A DNA stretch of 64,000 bases, taken from positions 4,707,741 to 4,771,740 of the forward strand of contig NZ_KI911557.1 in assembly GCF_000515215.1 (NCBI RefSeq), in the 5' to 3' direction. The stretch comes from Methylomonas sp. 11b. Its GTDB lineage: Bacteria; Pseudomonadota; Gammaproteobacteria; Methylococcales; Methylomonadaceae. The notes beneath the pieces are model-generated. The model was not told the DNA's origin, searched no databases, and saw only the letters and a program-made list of their open reading frames with translations. Below, in pieces: positions 26,488-36,645 of this stretch; positions within the stretch are counted from its first letter, which is position 1; each line of letters starts with the position of its first letter. Both the position numbers and the translations under genes were made by a program.

Positions 26488-28670
26488 GTCGGCTGACTGG
26501 CGGTAGCGGGGGTATAGCCCAAGGGAATTTCAAAAGTAAAACATGAGCCCTGGCCTTCGCCGGCTGAATCCACCCAAATTTTGCCGTTGTGATGTTCGAT
26601 TATGCGTCGGCACAAAGCCAGGCCCATACCGGTGCCTTCGAAACGCGTGCGTGCTTGTAGGCGGCTGAAGAACTGAAACAGCCGATCAAATTGTCCAGGG
26701 TCTATACCGATACCGTTGTCGCGCACGCTGAGCCGCCAAAAGCCGTCACTGACTTCGGAGTTAACGTCGATAACGGGAGCTTGGTATTCTTGGCGATAGT
26801 GCAGGGCATTAACCAGCAGGTTTTGCAGCAAGCGGCTCAGTTCGTCGCGGCTGGCATACAGAATAGGCCAGTCGCCTTGGCAACGGATATTGGCTTGGCA
26901 CTGTGCCGCCAGGGGTTCGACGAATTGCAACACTTCATCGCGGACCGCATCGCTGGCAATCCAGGATTTCTCTTGGGTTTTACGGCCGACGCGCGAATAC
27001 TCCAGCAGCGAGACGATCATCGCGTCCATGCGCTTGGCGCCTTCCAAGGCAAAATTCAGATTTTGCCGCGCGTCTTCGTCCAGCGATTCAGGCAGATTGC
27101 GTTGCAAAAACTGCAAATGGCCGGAGACCATGCGCAAGGGTTGCCGCATGTCGTGGGATACGCTATAAGCGAACTGCTCCAGATCAACGTTGGAGCGCAA
27201 CAAGGCATCGTGGCTTTGCCTTAATTCCTGCTCGATCTGTTTATGCTTGTCGATATCGACGTGCGTACCCAGCATCCGTTGCGGTTTGCCTTCCGGTGTG
27301 TGCGCTACCACCATGCCCTTGGCGAGTATCCACTTATAGCGTCCGTCCTTGCAGCGCATGCGAAACTCCACCCAATACAATTTATTCTTGCCGTCGAAGT
27401 AGTCAGACAGGATCTGCAGCACCCGCTCCGTGTCTTCCGGATGTAGGCTGTTCCGCCAGGCGTCGAAGTTATTGGCGAATTCTTCGGGTTCATAACCTAT
27501 CATCGACTTCCAGCGCGGCGAGAAAAATACCTCGCCGCTGACGATGTCCCAATCCCATACGCCTTCGTCGGCACCTTCCAGGGCAAATTTCCAGCGATAT
27601 TCGCTGTCCGCCAGCCGAATATTTTGTTCGCGGACTCGGCGCCGTTCCGCCGCCAGATAACGGTTCATCGAGAATAAACTCAAACTGAGCAACACCACCA
27701 GGAATACGCCGGCGCTGATTGCCAGCACCGGTGTGGGGTAACGTTGCCAAATATCCGTCAACGTGAATAGCGGAACGGCGTCGAAGGGCTTGGCACGCAA
27801 GTGCCGCAGTAATTGTTCTACCGAATTGTAATCGGCCGGTATGGTAAAGCCATCAATCCCTGGAATAAGGTCGGGGCCCATCATAAACAAAGTACCGGCG
27901 ACTTTTTTGGCCAGCTCGCGGTCTACGCTCGGCAAGGCTACAAACGGCCACTCCGGATAAAGTTGCGTCGATAACAGTGCGAAGTTCGCGGATATTTGCA
28001 AATTGAGGATTTTGATCCGCCCTAAGTCGAGCTGGCCTCTGGTGGCCAAATCCTCCAGAACGCCGCTGCGGATGAACCCTATATCGGCTTGCCCTGACAA
28101 TACCGCTTCCATTACTGCATCGTGCGGCATCCCGGTCAGCAGCAATTTTGAGGTTTTGGTAAGGTCTATTCCGGCTTGGGCGGCTTCGTAAGCTTGCATC
28201 TGGAATCCGCCCAAGGAATCTTGGCTGGTAATCGCGATTTTTTTGCCGCGCAGATCGCTTAGCGCGTTTATATCCCCGCGTTCGGCCAGCGCGAAGATCA
28301 CGCCGCCGAACACATCTTGGGAGCGGCCGTTCTCGTGTCTGAGCAATGTTGCCAGCGGTGCTGAAAAACCATGCTGATAGCTGATGTGGACATAGTGGCC
28401 GGGATTGGTCAGCACAAAGTCCAATTGTTTACTGTTTACACCGGCTTCCAGTTCGTCGTAGTTCAAAGCTTCGATGATGAATTCGCGCTCAGGTATGGCT
28501 TGGTGCAAGACTTTACTCAGTGCTTGCCATTGTTCCAGGGTTTGCGGCTTGGGCCGATAGGCTAATACGCCGATTCGCACCGGTACGTCGGCCAGCGCTG
28601 CAAAGCTGGCTAGCAAGCAGCAGCCCAGTAGCAGAAATTTAATGCGGTTAATCAAAGCGTTTTTAGTCAT
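26484..28670 (-). CDS. PhnD-like binding-protein domain fused to a PAS histidine kinase
   Basis: The 728-residue protein starts with a signal peptide (LLLGCCLLASFAALA). Residues about 30-290 match the PhnD/phosphonate-type ABC binding-protein fold (VRIGVLAYRPKPQTL, DFVLTNPGHYVHISYQHGF, ITSQDSLGGFQMQAYEA). A transmembrane helix (about 312-332), a PAS domain (about 350-475), the acceptor histidine in YSVSHDMRQPLR, and a HATPase (NALHYRQEY, RDNGIGIDPGQF, GTGMGLALCRR) follow. The periplasmic domain presumably binds an oxyanion or small ligand directly. As first gene it heads the kinase-kinase-receiver-GGDEF operon. Confidence 0.92.
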   Translation of the reverse strand: MTKNALINRIKFLLLGCCLLASFAALADVPVRIGVLAYRPKPQTLEQWQALSKVLHQAIPEREFIIEALNYDELEAGVNSKQLDFVLTNPGHYVHISYQHGFSAPLATLLRHENGRSQDVFGGVIFALAERGDINALSDLRGKKIAITSQDSLGGFQMQAYEAAQAGIDLTKTSKLLLTGMPHDAVMEAVLSGQADIGFIRSGVLEDLATRGQLDLGRIKILNLQISANFALLSTQLYPEWPFVALPSVDRELAKKVAGTLFMMGPDLIPGIDGFTIPADYNSVEQLLRHLRAKPFDAVPLFTLTDIWQRYPTPVLAISAGVFLVVLLSLSLFSMNRYLAAERRRVREQNIRLADSEYRWKFALEGADEGVWDWDIVSGEVFFSPRWKSMIGYEPEEFANNFDAWRNSLHPEDTERVLQILSDYFDGKNKLYWVEFRMRCKDGRYKWILAKGMVVAHTPEGKPQRMLGTHVDIDKHKQIEQELRQSHDALLRSNVDLEQFAYSVSHDMRQPLRMVSGHLQFLQRNLPESLDEDARQNLNFALEGAKRMDAMIVSLLEYSRVGRKTQEKSWIASDAVRDEVLQFVEPLAAQCQANIRCQGDWPILYASRDELSRLLQNLLVNALHYRQEYQAPVIDVNSEVSDGFWRLSVRDNGIGIDPGQFDRLFQFFSRLQARTRFEGTGMGLALCRRIIEHHNGKIWVDSAGEGQGSCFTFEIPLGYTPATASQPT

Positions 28671-28693
28671 TGATAAGTGGTTATGGCTTATTT

Positions 28694-28805
28694 ATTAACC
28701 CGGCCCCTAATGCTGCTAGTCTGAGTGCCCTTTAGGGTGCTGAGGCAGTTGAAGGGCGCACCAGCCAGGGCTTCGGCGAGCTCAGCCAAATAGGGCCGGG
28801 TTAAT
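28694..28805. repeat. 13-bp perfect inverted repeat flanking an 86-base palindromic region
   Basis: ATTAACCCGGCCC (28694-28706) and GGGCCGGGTTAAT (28793-28805) are exact reverse complements. The region lies between the minus-strand permease gene and the PhnD-kinase start. GGGCCGGGTTAAT occurs again at 59628-59640, next to the IS110 element, so this is probably a dispersed repeat. It may also act as a terminator after the PhnD-kinase promoter region. Confidence 0.6.
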
Positions 28806-28829
28806 CGCTAAAACCCAATGCTGAGCCAT

Positions 28830-31241
28830 TCAGTGTCCCAAACATTCTCTAATGCTTAGGCGGGTTGCCTTACGCGCCGGCCAGAAAGCAGCGATCCAAG
28901 CTACCGTAAGTACAATCAGCAGCCAATACAGAATTGCCCATAAGTCGAAGCGGAAATCCAGTTGTATGCCAAGCATAGTTCGTCCGAGTGTTTTGGCTAG
29001 CGGCTCGGCGGCCAAATAAGCCAACGGAATACTCAGCAACCAAGCTATGCCGCCATGCAGCAGACCTTCCAGTAAGAACATGCGGAACACTTTTTGGGAG
29101 GGGGCGCCGATGGCGCGCAATACGCCAATTTCGCGAATGCGCTGCAATACGCTAATTGCCAACGTGCCTGACAGACCAATACCGCCGACTGCCGCAATCA
29201 TGCAGGCAAGGCCCAGCAGGGTGTTCAACACGGGCTTGAACTGGTTGCGGGTAAACTGGCGTTGTTCCAGTTTGGCGAGCGTGGTGTAAACATCCAGTTG
29301 TATGCCATGCTCCTGAAACTGTTGTTGCAAGTTGCGTAGATAGTCGGCCTCCTGATGTAGGTCTGCAACCGGCGTATTGAGCAACGCAAACGATGCCAAT
29401 TCCCGGTTTTGGGTAATCTGCCGGAGGGTTTCCAGCGGCGCATAGGCCGGTTCTACCGTATAGCTGTTGCCGGCCAACCAACGATAGATGCCTATCACTT
29501 GCCATCTCTCGTGATCGGCTCCGAGCGCGACGTCCAGCATATCGCCGGCTCGGATACCGTTCAGCTCTGCCGTATCCGCACTCAGCACCAGCACGCGCTG
29601 GCCGGCGTCACCGGTTTGCAACCAGCGCCCGGATTCGATCAGCGGTTGATACATGCTTGAGTTTTTTGGCAATGCGAGCAGTTGTAGGCCCAGGCTGCCC
29701 TTTTGCTGTAAAGCTTGGCCCTCCTTGGCAATTTGCAAGCTTGAGCGTTGCCAGAATTCAATTTGTCCCGTGCCGGCTACTGCGGCGGCAATATCGCGAA
29801 TTGTTTGCTCGGATTGGTCTTGGGTAAAGCCCAGCCTCACGGCATAACGGCTGCGGGCCATTTCCCGGTCCAGCGTTAAATTCAACGAGGCGATCAAACT
29901 GGTTAGCACTAAAAACATCACGCCGGCACAGATCAATACGCTTTGCGTTAAGACCAGCCTGGCTTTACGGCGGAACAAATTCCCTAAAGCTGCGGCGGAT
30001 AAAGTCGGTAGAAAGCGCGCGCCGAACTTCTCTATTAGCAGATCGAAACGGTTGTAGCCAAAATCCGCGCCCACGCCATAACTGGCGATTGCCGCACGCA
30101 CCGTCATTGCCGCACCGCGCAGAATTGGCGGCAACCCTGCCAGCAACGGTGCCAGCAGGCCACCGAGCAGCATGTAAGCAACGGCGGGCACGGAAATTAC
30201 GAACGCGCCGCAGTCGATATTGAATAAACCCAGTAGTCGGCAAGCGCTGAAATAAGCGGCGGCTAGGGCAGGCGGTATGGCCAAAATGATCGCCACCAAC
30301 GATAAAAATAGGATTTCCAGTAGATACAGTTTGGCAATCGTTATGGTTTTGGCGCCCAGCGCTTTCATGACGCCGATCTGATCGGTTTGCTGGGTAATGT
30401 GAGCGGATACGGTGTTTAAAATCAATACGCTAGCCAGGGTTAACGAGACTAAGGCCATGATTTGCAGCACGCCGTTGATCCCGGCTAAAAACGGCCGGCC
30501 CCAATGTTGTTGCGGGTCTTGCAACAAGGTAACGTTGACGCCGATATGCCGCTCGCTCAGCAGGCTACGAATTTGCCCGGCAACGTTACGGGCGGATTCG
30601 CTGCTGTAAGGTTCGGCGATTTGCACCAATAACTGCCGAAAACTGTGTGCCGGAATCCCGAACTGGGCAGCATGGGCTACGCTGGCAAAAAAATGCACCT
30701 GGCCGCCGAATTTGGGCGGTTTAACAAACGGATGACGGACGATGCCGCCGATAGGCAAGGTTTGCGGCCCTAGGGCGGTTTCGAATTCGATGTTGCCGCT
30801 TTGTATGCCACTGGACAGTGCAGAAAGGTTTTCAATCGCTATCTGCTCTGCGTTTGGCCAATTACCGGATTGCAGGGCGGTTTTGTCGAAATGCTGGTCT
30901 TCATAATCGGGGCGAATAACCAGCGTGCCCAGACGCCAGTCGGTTTCGCCGGGCTGCCGGAAATGCACGCTCAGCGGTGTCATGGTGTCGACGCCGGCCA
31001 CGCCGGGTATGGCTTTGACTTGCTCCAGTAGGCTTATTTCGGCATCCTGACGCAAAATCAGACTGATATGCGAGGGTTGCGATTGCCGATGCGCGGCATC
31101 CATCTTGTCCAGCAGCAAATCGATCATGCCGAACAAGGTGCCGACGCAGCAAACGCCCGCCGCGATGCTGACAATGGCTAGGGCAGTGCGGCTTTTAGTT
31201 AGCCACAAGTCGGCCCAAACCTTATACCAGAGCGTATTCAA
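28830..31241 (-). CDS. FtsX-like ABC transporter permease (MacB/DevC type, two FtsX domains)
   Basis: The protein of about 803 residues has an N-terminal membrane segment after WLTKSRTALAIVSIAAG, a periplasmic MacB-PCD-like domain, and an FtsX block of three segments (VSLTLASVLILNTVSA, then IGVMKALGAKTITIAKLY). A second periplasmic domain and second FtsX block follow, with the repeated motif IREIGVLRAIGAPSQKVFRMFLLEG. This is the layout of permeases working with LolD/MacB-type ATPases in lipoprotein or peptide export and mechanotransmission. I favour a TTG start at 31241 overlapping the ATPase stop (TTGA). A TTG at 31283 is also open; neither has a strong ribosome-binding site. Cargo unknown. 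Confidence 0.82.
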   Translation of the reverse strand: MNTLWYKVWADLWLTKSRTALAIVSIAAGVCCVGTLFGMIDLLLDKMDAAHRQSQPSHISLILRQDAEISLLEQVKAIPGVAGVDTMTPLSVHFRQPGETDWRLGTLVIRPDYEDQHFDKTALQSGNWPNAEQIAIENLSALSSGIQSGNIEFETALGPQTLPIGGIVRHPFVKPPKFGGQVHFFASVAHAAQFGIPAHSFRQLLVQIAEPYSSESARNVAGQIRSLLSERHIGVNVTLLQDPQQHWGRPFLAGINGVLQIMALVSLTLASVLILNTVSAHITQQTDQIGVMKALGAKTITIAKLYLLEILFLSLVAIILAIPPALAAAYFSACRLLGLFNIDCGAFVISVPAVAYMLLGGLLAPLLAGLPPILRGAAMTVRAAIASYGVGADFGYNRFDLLIEKFGARFLPTLSAAALGNLFRRKARLVLTQSVLICAGVMFLVLTSLIASLNLTLDREMARSRYAVRLGFTQDQSEQTIRDIAAAVAGTGQIEFWQRSSLQIAKEGQALQQKGSLGLQLLALPKNSSMYQPLIESGRWLQTGDAGQRVLVLSADTAELNGIRAGDMLDVALGADHERWQVIGIYRWLAGNSYTVEPAYAPLETLRQITQNRELASFALLNTPVADLHQEADYLRNLQQQFQEHGIQLDVYTTLAKLEQRQFTRNQFKPVLNTLLGLACMIAAVGGIGLSGTLAISVLQRIREIGVLRAIGAPSQKVFRMFLLEGLLHGGIAWLLSIPLAYLAAEPLAKTLGRTMLGIQLDFRFDLWAILYWLLIVLTVAWIAAFWPARKATRLSIRECLGH

Positions 31242-31936
31242 ACTAGGTTTACCGGCTTGCTGTCGGCGTGGAGCCGCCCGCAACGGATTTCGAGTTTGCG
31301 GCTGGCGGCGTCGGCCAGGGTTTCGTTGTGGGTGACCATCACCAGGGTTTTGCCTTGATCGCGCAGGTGCGCGAACAAATCAAACACGGAATCGGCGGTA
31401 GCCGCATCCAGATTGCCCGTCGGTTCGTCGGCGACGATCAGCGGCGGATCGTTGGCTAGGGCGCGGGCTATCGCCGCCCGTTGTTGCTGCCCGCCGGAAA
31501 CCTGGCTGGGCAAGCGCTCCGCTGTATCGGCCAGACCAACCAGTTCCAATAAATACATAGCCCGGTCGCGGCGCTGCTGCTTGTTTAATGAGCCGAGAAA
31601 GTCCATCGGTAGCACGATGTTTTGCAGGAGATTCAGGGCTGGCAGTAACTGAAAGAACTGAAACACAATGCCGATATTAGCCCCGCGCCAGATGCTTAAT
31701 TTTTCGTTGCTAAGTTTTTCTAACTCGGTGTCGTTGACGATGACTTGGCCTCGGCTGGGATGGTCTATGCCGGTCAGCAGATTTAACAAGGTAGATTTGC
31801 CATTGCCGGACGGGCCGACGATCGCTACAAATTCGCCGGGGTAAATGTCCAGATTGATGTCGTGCAAGACGGTTTGCAGCGTGCCGGCTTGCGGGTAATC
31901 CTTGTAAACCTGTTTCAGTTCTATGATCTTTTTCAT
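31238..31936 (-). CDS. ABC transporter ATP-binding protein, LolD/MacB family
   Basis: The 232-residue ATPase energises the downstream FtsX-like permease. It has Walker [10 protein letters not shown], the Q-loop in [21 protein letters not shown], signature [14 protein letters not shown], Walker [16 protein letters not shown] and the H-loop VTHNET. These features, notably FQFFQLLP and EPTGNLD, match the LolD/MacB subgroup. The start is ATG at 31936; the 14 residues before it are not family-like. It overlaps the permease by about four bases. No membrane-fusion protein or outer-membrane channel gene is next to the pair, so it may act without a TolC-type partner. Confidence 0.9.
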   Translation of the reverse strand: MKKIIELKQVYKDYPQAGTLQTVLHDINLDIYPGEFVAIVGPSGNGKSTLLNLLTGIDHPSRGQVIVNDTELEKLSNEKLSIWRGANIGIVFQFFQLLPALNLLQNIVLPMDFLGSLNKQQRRDRAMYLLELVGLADTAERLPSQVSGGQQQRAAIARALANDPPLIVADEPTGNLDAATADSVFDLFAHLRDQGKTLVMVTHNETLADAASRKLEIRCGRLHADSKPVNLV

Positions 31937-32024
31937 AACAGCCGGCAAATTGCGGTATGGTACACGAGGCGCGGGCATCCTGGCATACCCGTTATTTCAC
32001 GGACACTTCGCCGGAGAGCGATAA

Positions 32025-32597
32025 ATGACATCGGTACGCATTTTGTGGCTAATGCTGTGCTTAATTTGGATGGTGGCGGAAATTCGTTTGGCTCGCCGCA
32101 CGGCGGTGCATACAGGGTCGATTTTGAGTACCGAACGGCGTTCGCAACGTGTATTGTGGATCAGTATCTTGGTCAGTCTGGGGCTGGCCTTATGGTTTAA
32201 AAATCTGGCCTGGGCGCCGATCACACTTGAGTATTTGCCTAGACAAGCAATAGCAATAGTGTTGTTTACCGCCGGACTTTATCTGCGTTACACGGCGGTG
32301 ATGCAATTGGGGCGATTTTTTACGACGAATGTAGCGATACAACACGAGCATCGTCTGATAAAGGAAGGTCCGTATCGCTGGTTGCGGCATCCGGCCTACA
32401 CCGGCTTGTTGATAGCCTTGTTTGCCGCCGGTGTGGCGATGGGGGATTTTGTCGCTTTGGCGACCTTGCTTGTACCAACGATTTGGGCGTTTACCCGGCG
32501 CATAGAAATTGAAGAGCGGATGCTGTTGGTAGAGTTCGGCAGCGTTTATGCAGATTTTTGCGCATCCACTTGGCGGCTGTTGCCCTGGGTATACTGA
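32025..32597 (+). CDS. Isoprenylcysteine carboxyl methyltransferase (ICMT)-family membrane protein
   Basis: The 190-residue protein has about four or five hydrophobic segments and the ICMT/phospholipid methyltransferase signature LIKEGPYRWLRHPAYTGLL, followed by a conserved RRIEIEERML and FGSVYADFC. GGAGAG lies five to eight bases before the ATG. Bacterial members methylate unknown acceptors, possibly prenylated or lipid substrates, with S-adenosylmethionine. It is divergent from the ABC transporter pair (about 90 bases between starts). Function by family only. Confidence 0.78.
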   Translation: MTSVRILWLMLCLIWMVAEIRLARRTAVHTGSILSTERRSQRVLWISILVSLGLALWFKNLAWAPITLEYLPRQAIAIVLFTAGLYLRYTAVMQLGRFFTTNVAIQHEHRLIKEGPYRWLRHPAYTGLLIALFAAGVAMGDFVALATLLVPTIWAFTRRIEIEERMLLVEFGSVYADFCASTWRLLPWVY

Positions 32598-32607
32598 ATG
32601 TCGGTAG

Positions 32608-32635
32608 GTCAGGGTGCGCGATAGCGTTCCCTGAC
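32608..32635. repeat. Stem-loop repeat, possible terminator
   Basis: GTCAGGG (32608-32614) pairs with CCCTGAC (32629-32635) around TGCGCGATAGCGTT. The shape GGGT, GCG, AGCGT, CCC is shared with the stem-loop at 61837-61863, so the two may belong to one dispersed repeat family. It lies between the ICMT gene and the convergent trxB. Confidence 0.5.
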
Positions 32636-32714
32636 TTATTCGGAGCCGCTGGACTTCGATAAGTCACGTAACCGCTGTCGCGGCAACGTGACCCACAGTT
32701 ACAAAAGCAAAGCG

Positions 32715-33692
<978 letters not shown>

Positions 33693-33800
33693 TTAGGGTA
33701 GCAAAATTATAAGGGCATTCCCCCCGCGATAAAACCGATTTACCAACTGGTTTTTAAAGGCGTGGCCGGTAAAGCTAATGTGAAATCGATTTACATCATC

Positions 33801-33806
33801 TATAAT
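33801..33806 (+). promoter_or_regulatory. -10 hexamer upstream of ftsK
   Basis: TATAAT lies 37 bases before the ftsK start, in the divergent gap with trxB. The bases 17 upstream (TGTGAA) are a weak -35. Confidence 0.45.
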
Positions 33807-33842
33807 CATGTTTTGTGACGCTTTTATTGTGAGCCGACAATT

Positions 33843-36149
33843 ATGGTTGCTGTTGTGGAAGAGAAAGCCGCGCGAGGCTATCGCGAAATCGCATTACTGG
33901 GATTTTCGAGTTGTGCGTTGTTTTTTTTAATTGCCCTAGTCACTTTTAACTCCAACGATCCGGGTTGGAGCCATAGCACATCGTATCAATCCATCAGCAA
34001 TGCCTGCGGTTTGTTTGGCGCTTGGCTGGCGGATTTTGTCCTGAGTTTCCTGGGCTTGATGGCTTACCTGATTCCCATCATGATTTTCTGGTATGGCTAC
34101 ATCTTGTTTCAAGGCTCGCGCCAGGCCGGCGGGCAGTGGGCGCTGGCATCGCGCTCGGCAGGTTTTCTGGCTACAACAGTTTCCGGTTCGGCGATTCTGT
34201 TTTTGCATCTGCATTTTCTGCGCACCAAAGTAGATTTACCTGAGAGTCCGGGCGGCATTCTGGGGCGGGAGATCGGCGATGCCTTGGTGCATTTGTTAGG
34301 CAACTCCGGCTCTACCTTATTGTTACTTGCGATTTTCATGACCGGTGTCACCTTGTTTACCGGCTTGTCCTGGCTGACGATGATGGCCTTTATCGGTAAA
34401 TGCGCCATGACTGCCTGTTCGGTGGTGGGCAGGCAGGCGGTAGAGGTGCCAGAGCGTTACCGCGCAGACAAATCGGTGCGACCTGAGTCTGCAAAAGAAG
34501 CCAAGAAACCACGTAGTCAGCAACCTGAAGTTAAAACCGAAGAACGCGCGAAAAAACCGCAGATTCAAGTACTGGAAACCGCACAACCTTCCCCTGCCGC
34601 CGCGGTTAGACCTTTGCGCAGAAAAGACAGCAAGCCTGTCGACGATATGGAACCCGGCGCCTATATCAACGCCTTGCCAACCTTGTCTTTACTTGATAAG
34701 CGCGAAATCAAGGTTAAACGTTACTCCAAATTAGAGTTGGAAGAAATTTCCCGGCAGGTGGAAGACGTGCTGCAGGATTACGGTATCGCCGCCGAGGTGG
34801 AAGCGGTTTTGCCTGGTCCGGTTATCACGCGTTTTGAATTGCGTTTAGCGGCCGGCGTGAAAGTGAGCCGTATCAGTAGTTTGGCCAAGGACTTGGCGCG
34901 AGGTCTGTCGGTGACCAGTGTGCGTATCGTCGAGATCATCGAAGGCAAGTCCGTCATCGGTTTGGAGATTCCCAATCAGGAACGGGAAATGGTTTCGCTA
35001 CGCGATTTGTTGGTGTCCGACGAGTTCGAGCGCGCAAAATCCAAGCTCAGCATTGCCATGGGCAAGGATATTTCCGGTACGCCGGTGGTGGCCGATTTGG
35101 GCAAAATGCCGCATGCGCTGGTGGCTGGTACCACGGGTTCCGGTAAATCGGTAGCGATCAATACCATGATTCTCAGCTTGCTTTACAAATCCAAGCCGGA
35201 AGACGTGCGGATGATCATGATCGACCCGAAGATGCTGGAACTGTCTGTGTACGAAGGCATTCCGCATTTGCTGACGCCAGTTGTTACGGACATGAAGGAC
35301 GCACAGAATGCTTTGCGTTGGGCCGTGGCGGAAATGGAGCGTCGTTACAAATTGATGTCCAAAGTCGGGGTGCGGAATCTGGCCGGTTATAACCAGGCGG
35401 TCAGAGAAGCGGACGCTGCTGGTCAGCCGATTCGCGATCCTTTGTTCCGTCCCGAAACCCCTGTGGCCTTGGAAGATTATCCGCTATTGGACACGCTACC
35501 CAGCATTGTCATCGTCATTGACGAGTTGGCCGACATGATGATGGTGGTTGGTAAAAAGGTTGAAGAACTGATTGCGCGTTTGGCGCAAAAAGCTCGTGCA
35601 GCAGGTATCCATTTAGTGTTGGCGACGCAAAGACCTTCCGTGGATGTCTTGACCGGTTTGATTAAAGCCAATGTACCTACTCGAATTTCTTTCCAGGTAT
35701 CGTCGCGCATCGACTCCCGGACTATTATCGACCAAGGCGGTGCGGAAGCCTTGCTGGGTAACGGCGACATGCTGTTCTTGCCGTCCGGCACCAGTATCCC
35801 GTTGCGTGCTCACGGGGCGTTTGTGGATGATCATGAAGTGCATCGCGTGGTCGAGTTTTTGAAAAAAACCGGTCCGACCAATTATCTGGACGAAATCACC
35901 CAGGAACGTACCGATAGCGGCGAAGTCGCCGGCTTGGATAGCGAAGACAGCGAATCCGATGCGCTGTACGATGAAGCGGTGGCGTTTGTGACCGAATCCC
36001 GTAAAGCCTCAATTTCCAGCGTGCAACGCCGTTTCAAAATCGGTTACAACCGCGCTGCCCGAATTATCGAAGATATGGAAAATGCCGGCGTCGTTAGCAT
36101 GCCGGAAACCAACGGTTCTCGCGAGGTGTTGGCACCACCTCCTCGCTAA
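33843..36149 (+). CDS. ftsK: DNA translocase FtsK
   Basis: The 768-residue septal DNA pump clears the chromosome during division and activates XerCD. Four transmembrane segments occupy about 20-185. A short linker (about 195-275, Lys/Glu/Pro-rich) follows, much shorter than in E. coli. The motor has Walker A GTTGSGKS (near residues 430-437), Walker [14 protein letters not shown], and the [11 protein letters not shown] segment. The gamma winged helix at the end ([20 protein letters not shown]) reads KOPS sites. It is the first gene of a possible run with two small membrane proteins and a regulator. Confidence 0.96.
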   Translation: MVAVVEEKAARGYREIALLGFSSCALFFLIALVTFNSNDPGWSHSTSYQSISNACGLFGAWLADFVLSFLGLMAYLIPIMIFWYGYILFQGSRQAGGQWALASRSAGFLATTVSGSAILFLHLHFLRTKVDLPESPGGILGREIGDALVHLLGNSGSTLLLLAIFMTGVTLFTGLSWLTMMAFIGKCAMTACSVVGRQAVEVPERYRADKSVRPESAKEAKKPRSQQPEVKTEERAKKPQIQVLETAQPSPAAAVRPLRRKDSKPVDDMEPGAYINALPTLSLLDKREIKVKRYSKLELEEISRQVEDVLQDYGIAAEVEAVLPGPVITRFELRLAAGVKVSRISSLAKDLARGLSVTSVRIVEIIEGKSVIGLEIPNQEREMVSLRDLLVSDEFERAKSKLSIAMGKDISGTPVVADLGKMPHALVAGTTGSGKSVAINTMILSLLYKSKPEDVRMIMIDPKMLELSVYEGIPHLLTPVVTDMKDAQNALRWAVAEMERRYKLMSKVGVRNLAGYNQAVREADAAGQPIRDPLFRPETPVALEDYPLLDTLPSIVIVIDELADMMMVVGKKVEELIARLAQKARAAGIHLVLATQRPSVDVLTGLIKANVPTRISFQVSSRIDSRTIIDQGGAEALLGNGDMLFLPSGTSIPLRAHGAFVDDHEVHRVVEFLKKTGPTNYLDEITQERTDSGEVAGLDSEDSESDALYDEAVAFVTESRKASISSVQRRFKIGYNRAARIIEDMENAGVVSMPETNGSREVLAPPPR

Positions 36150-36154
36150 TTGCG

Positions 36155-36349
36155 ATGAATATCGTCGTTATTGGCTTACTGGTGATCGCTCTCATCTCCG
36201 GGATTGGCGGTTGGTGGTTTAGCGCAAAGCAGACCTTGGAAACGCCGGTCAGAATCATGATGTTCATCGGTTACTTTTGGCTGCTGGCTTTCGTCCAATT
36301 TTTGCTTATTGCCTTGAGTTACGCCGGCTGGCAACATTTTACGAATTGA
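36155..36349 (+). CDS. Small two-span membrane protein, unrecognised
   Basis: This 64-residue protein has two hydrophobic segments (about 3-23 and 36-58) joined by a short loop with KQTLETPVR. It starts five bases after the ftsK stop, so it is probably co-transcribed. I see no motif linking it to a known family. Confidence 0.6.
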   Translation: MNIVVIGLLVIALISGIGGWWFSAKQTLETPVRIMMFIGYFWLLAFVQFLLIALSYAGWQHFTN

Positions 36350-36359
36350 TTTTTCTCTC

Positions 36360-36626
36360 ATGGACCTAATCCCCGAGCTGATCGGTTATCTGGCGGCGAC
36401 CTTGACGACTGCCTCTTTTCTGCCGCAAGCGATTATGACCTTCAAAACTCGCGATACTGACTCCTTATCGCTAGGCATGTACAGCATGTTTACCTTGGGG
36501 GTGTTGCTGTGGTTAATTTATGGTATTTTTCTGGCGAACGTAGCCATCATCGTTGCCAACGCTATTACGTTTTTGCTGGCAGCGGCTATTCTGTGCTTTA
36601 AGATTCACAATCTACTGCGTAAATGA
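36360..36626 (+). CDS. SemiSWEET sugar transporter
   Basis: The 88-residue product is a single triple-helix bundle (SemiSWEET) that dimerises into a sugar uniporter. It has the PQ-loop motif ASFLPQAIMTFKTRDTDSLS (TM1), LGVLLWLIYGIFLAN in TM2 and IVANAITFLLAAAILCFK in TM3. It starts ten bases after the small two-span protein. Neighbouring genes encode a GntR/UTRA regulator and a PfkB sugar kinase, so uptake, phosphorylation and regulation of one sugar could be linked. Substrate unknown. Confidence 0.88.
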   Translation: MDLIPELIGYLAATLTTASFLPQAIMTFKTRDTDSLSLGMYSMFTLGVLLWLIYGIFLANVAIIVANAITFLLAAAILCFKIHNLLRK

Positions 36627-36645
36627 GAATGCCGGGTCAACCACA

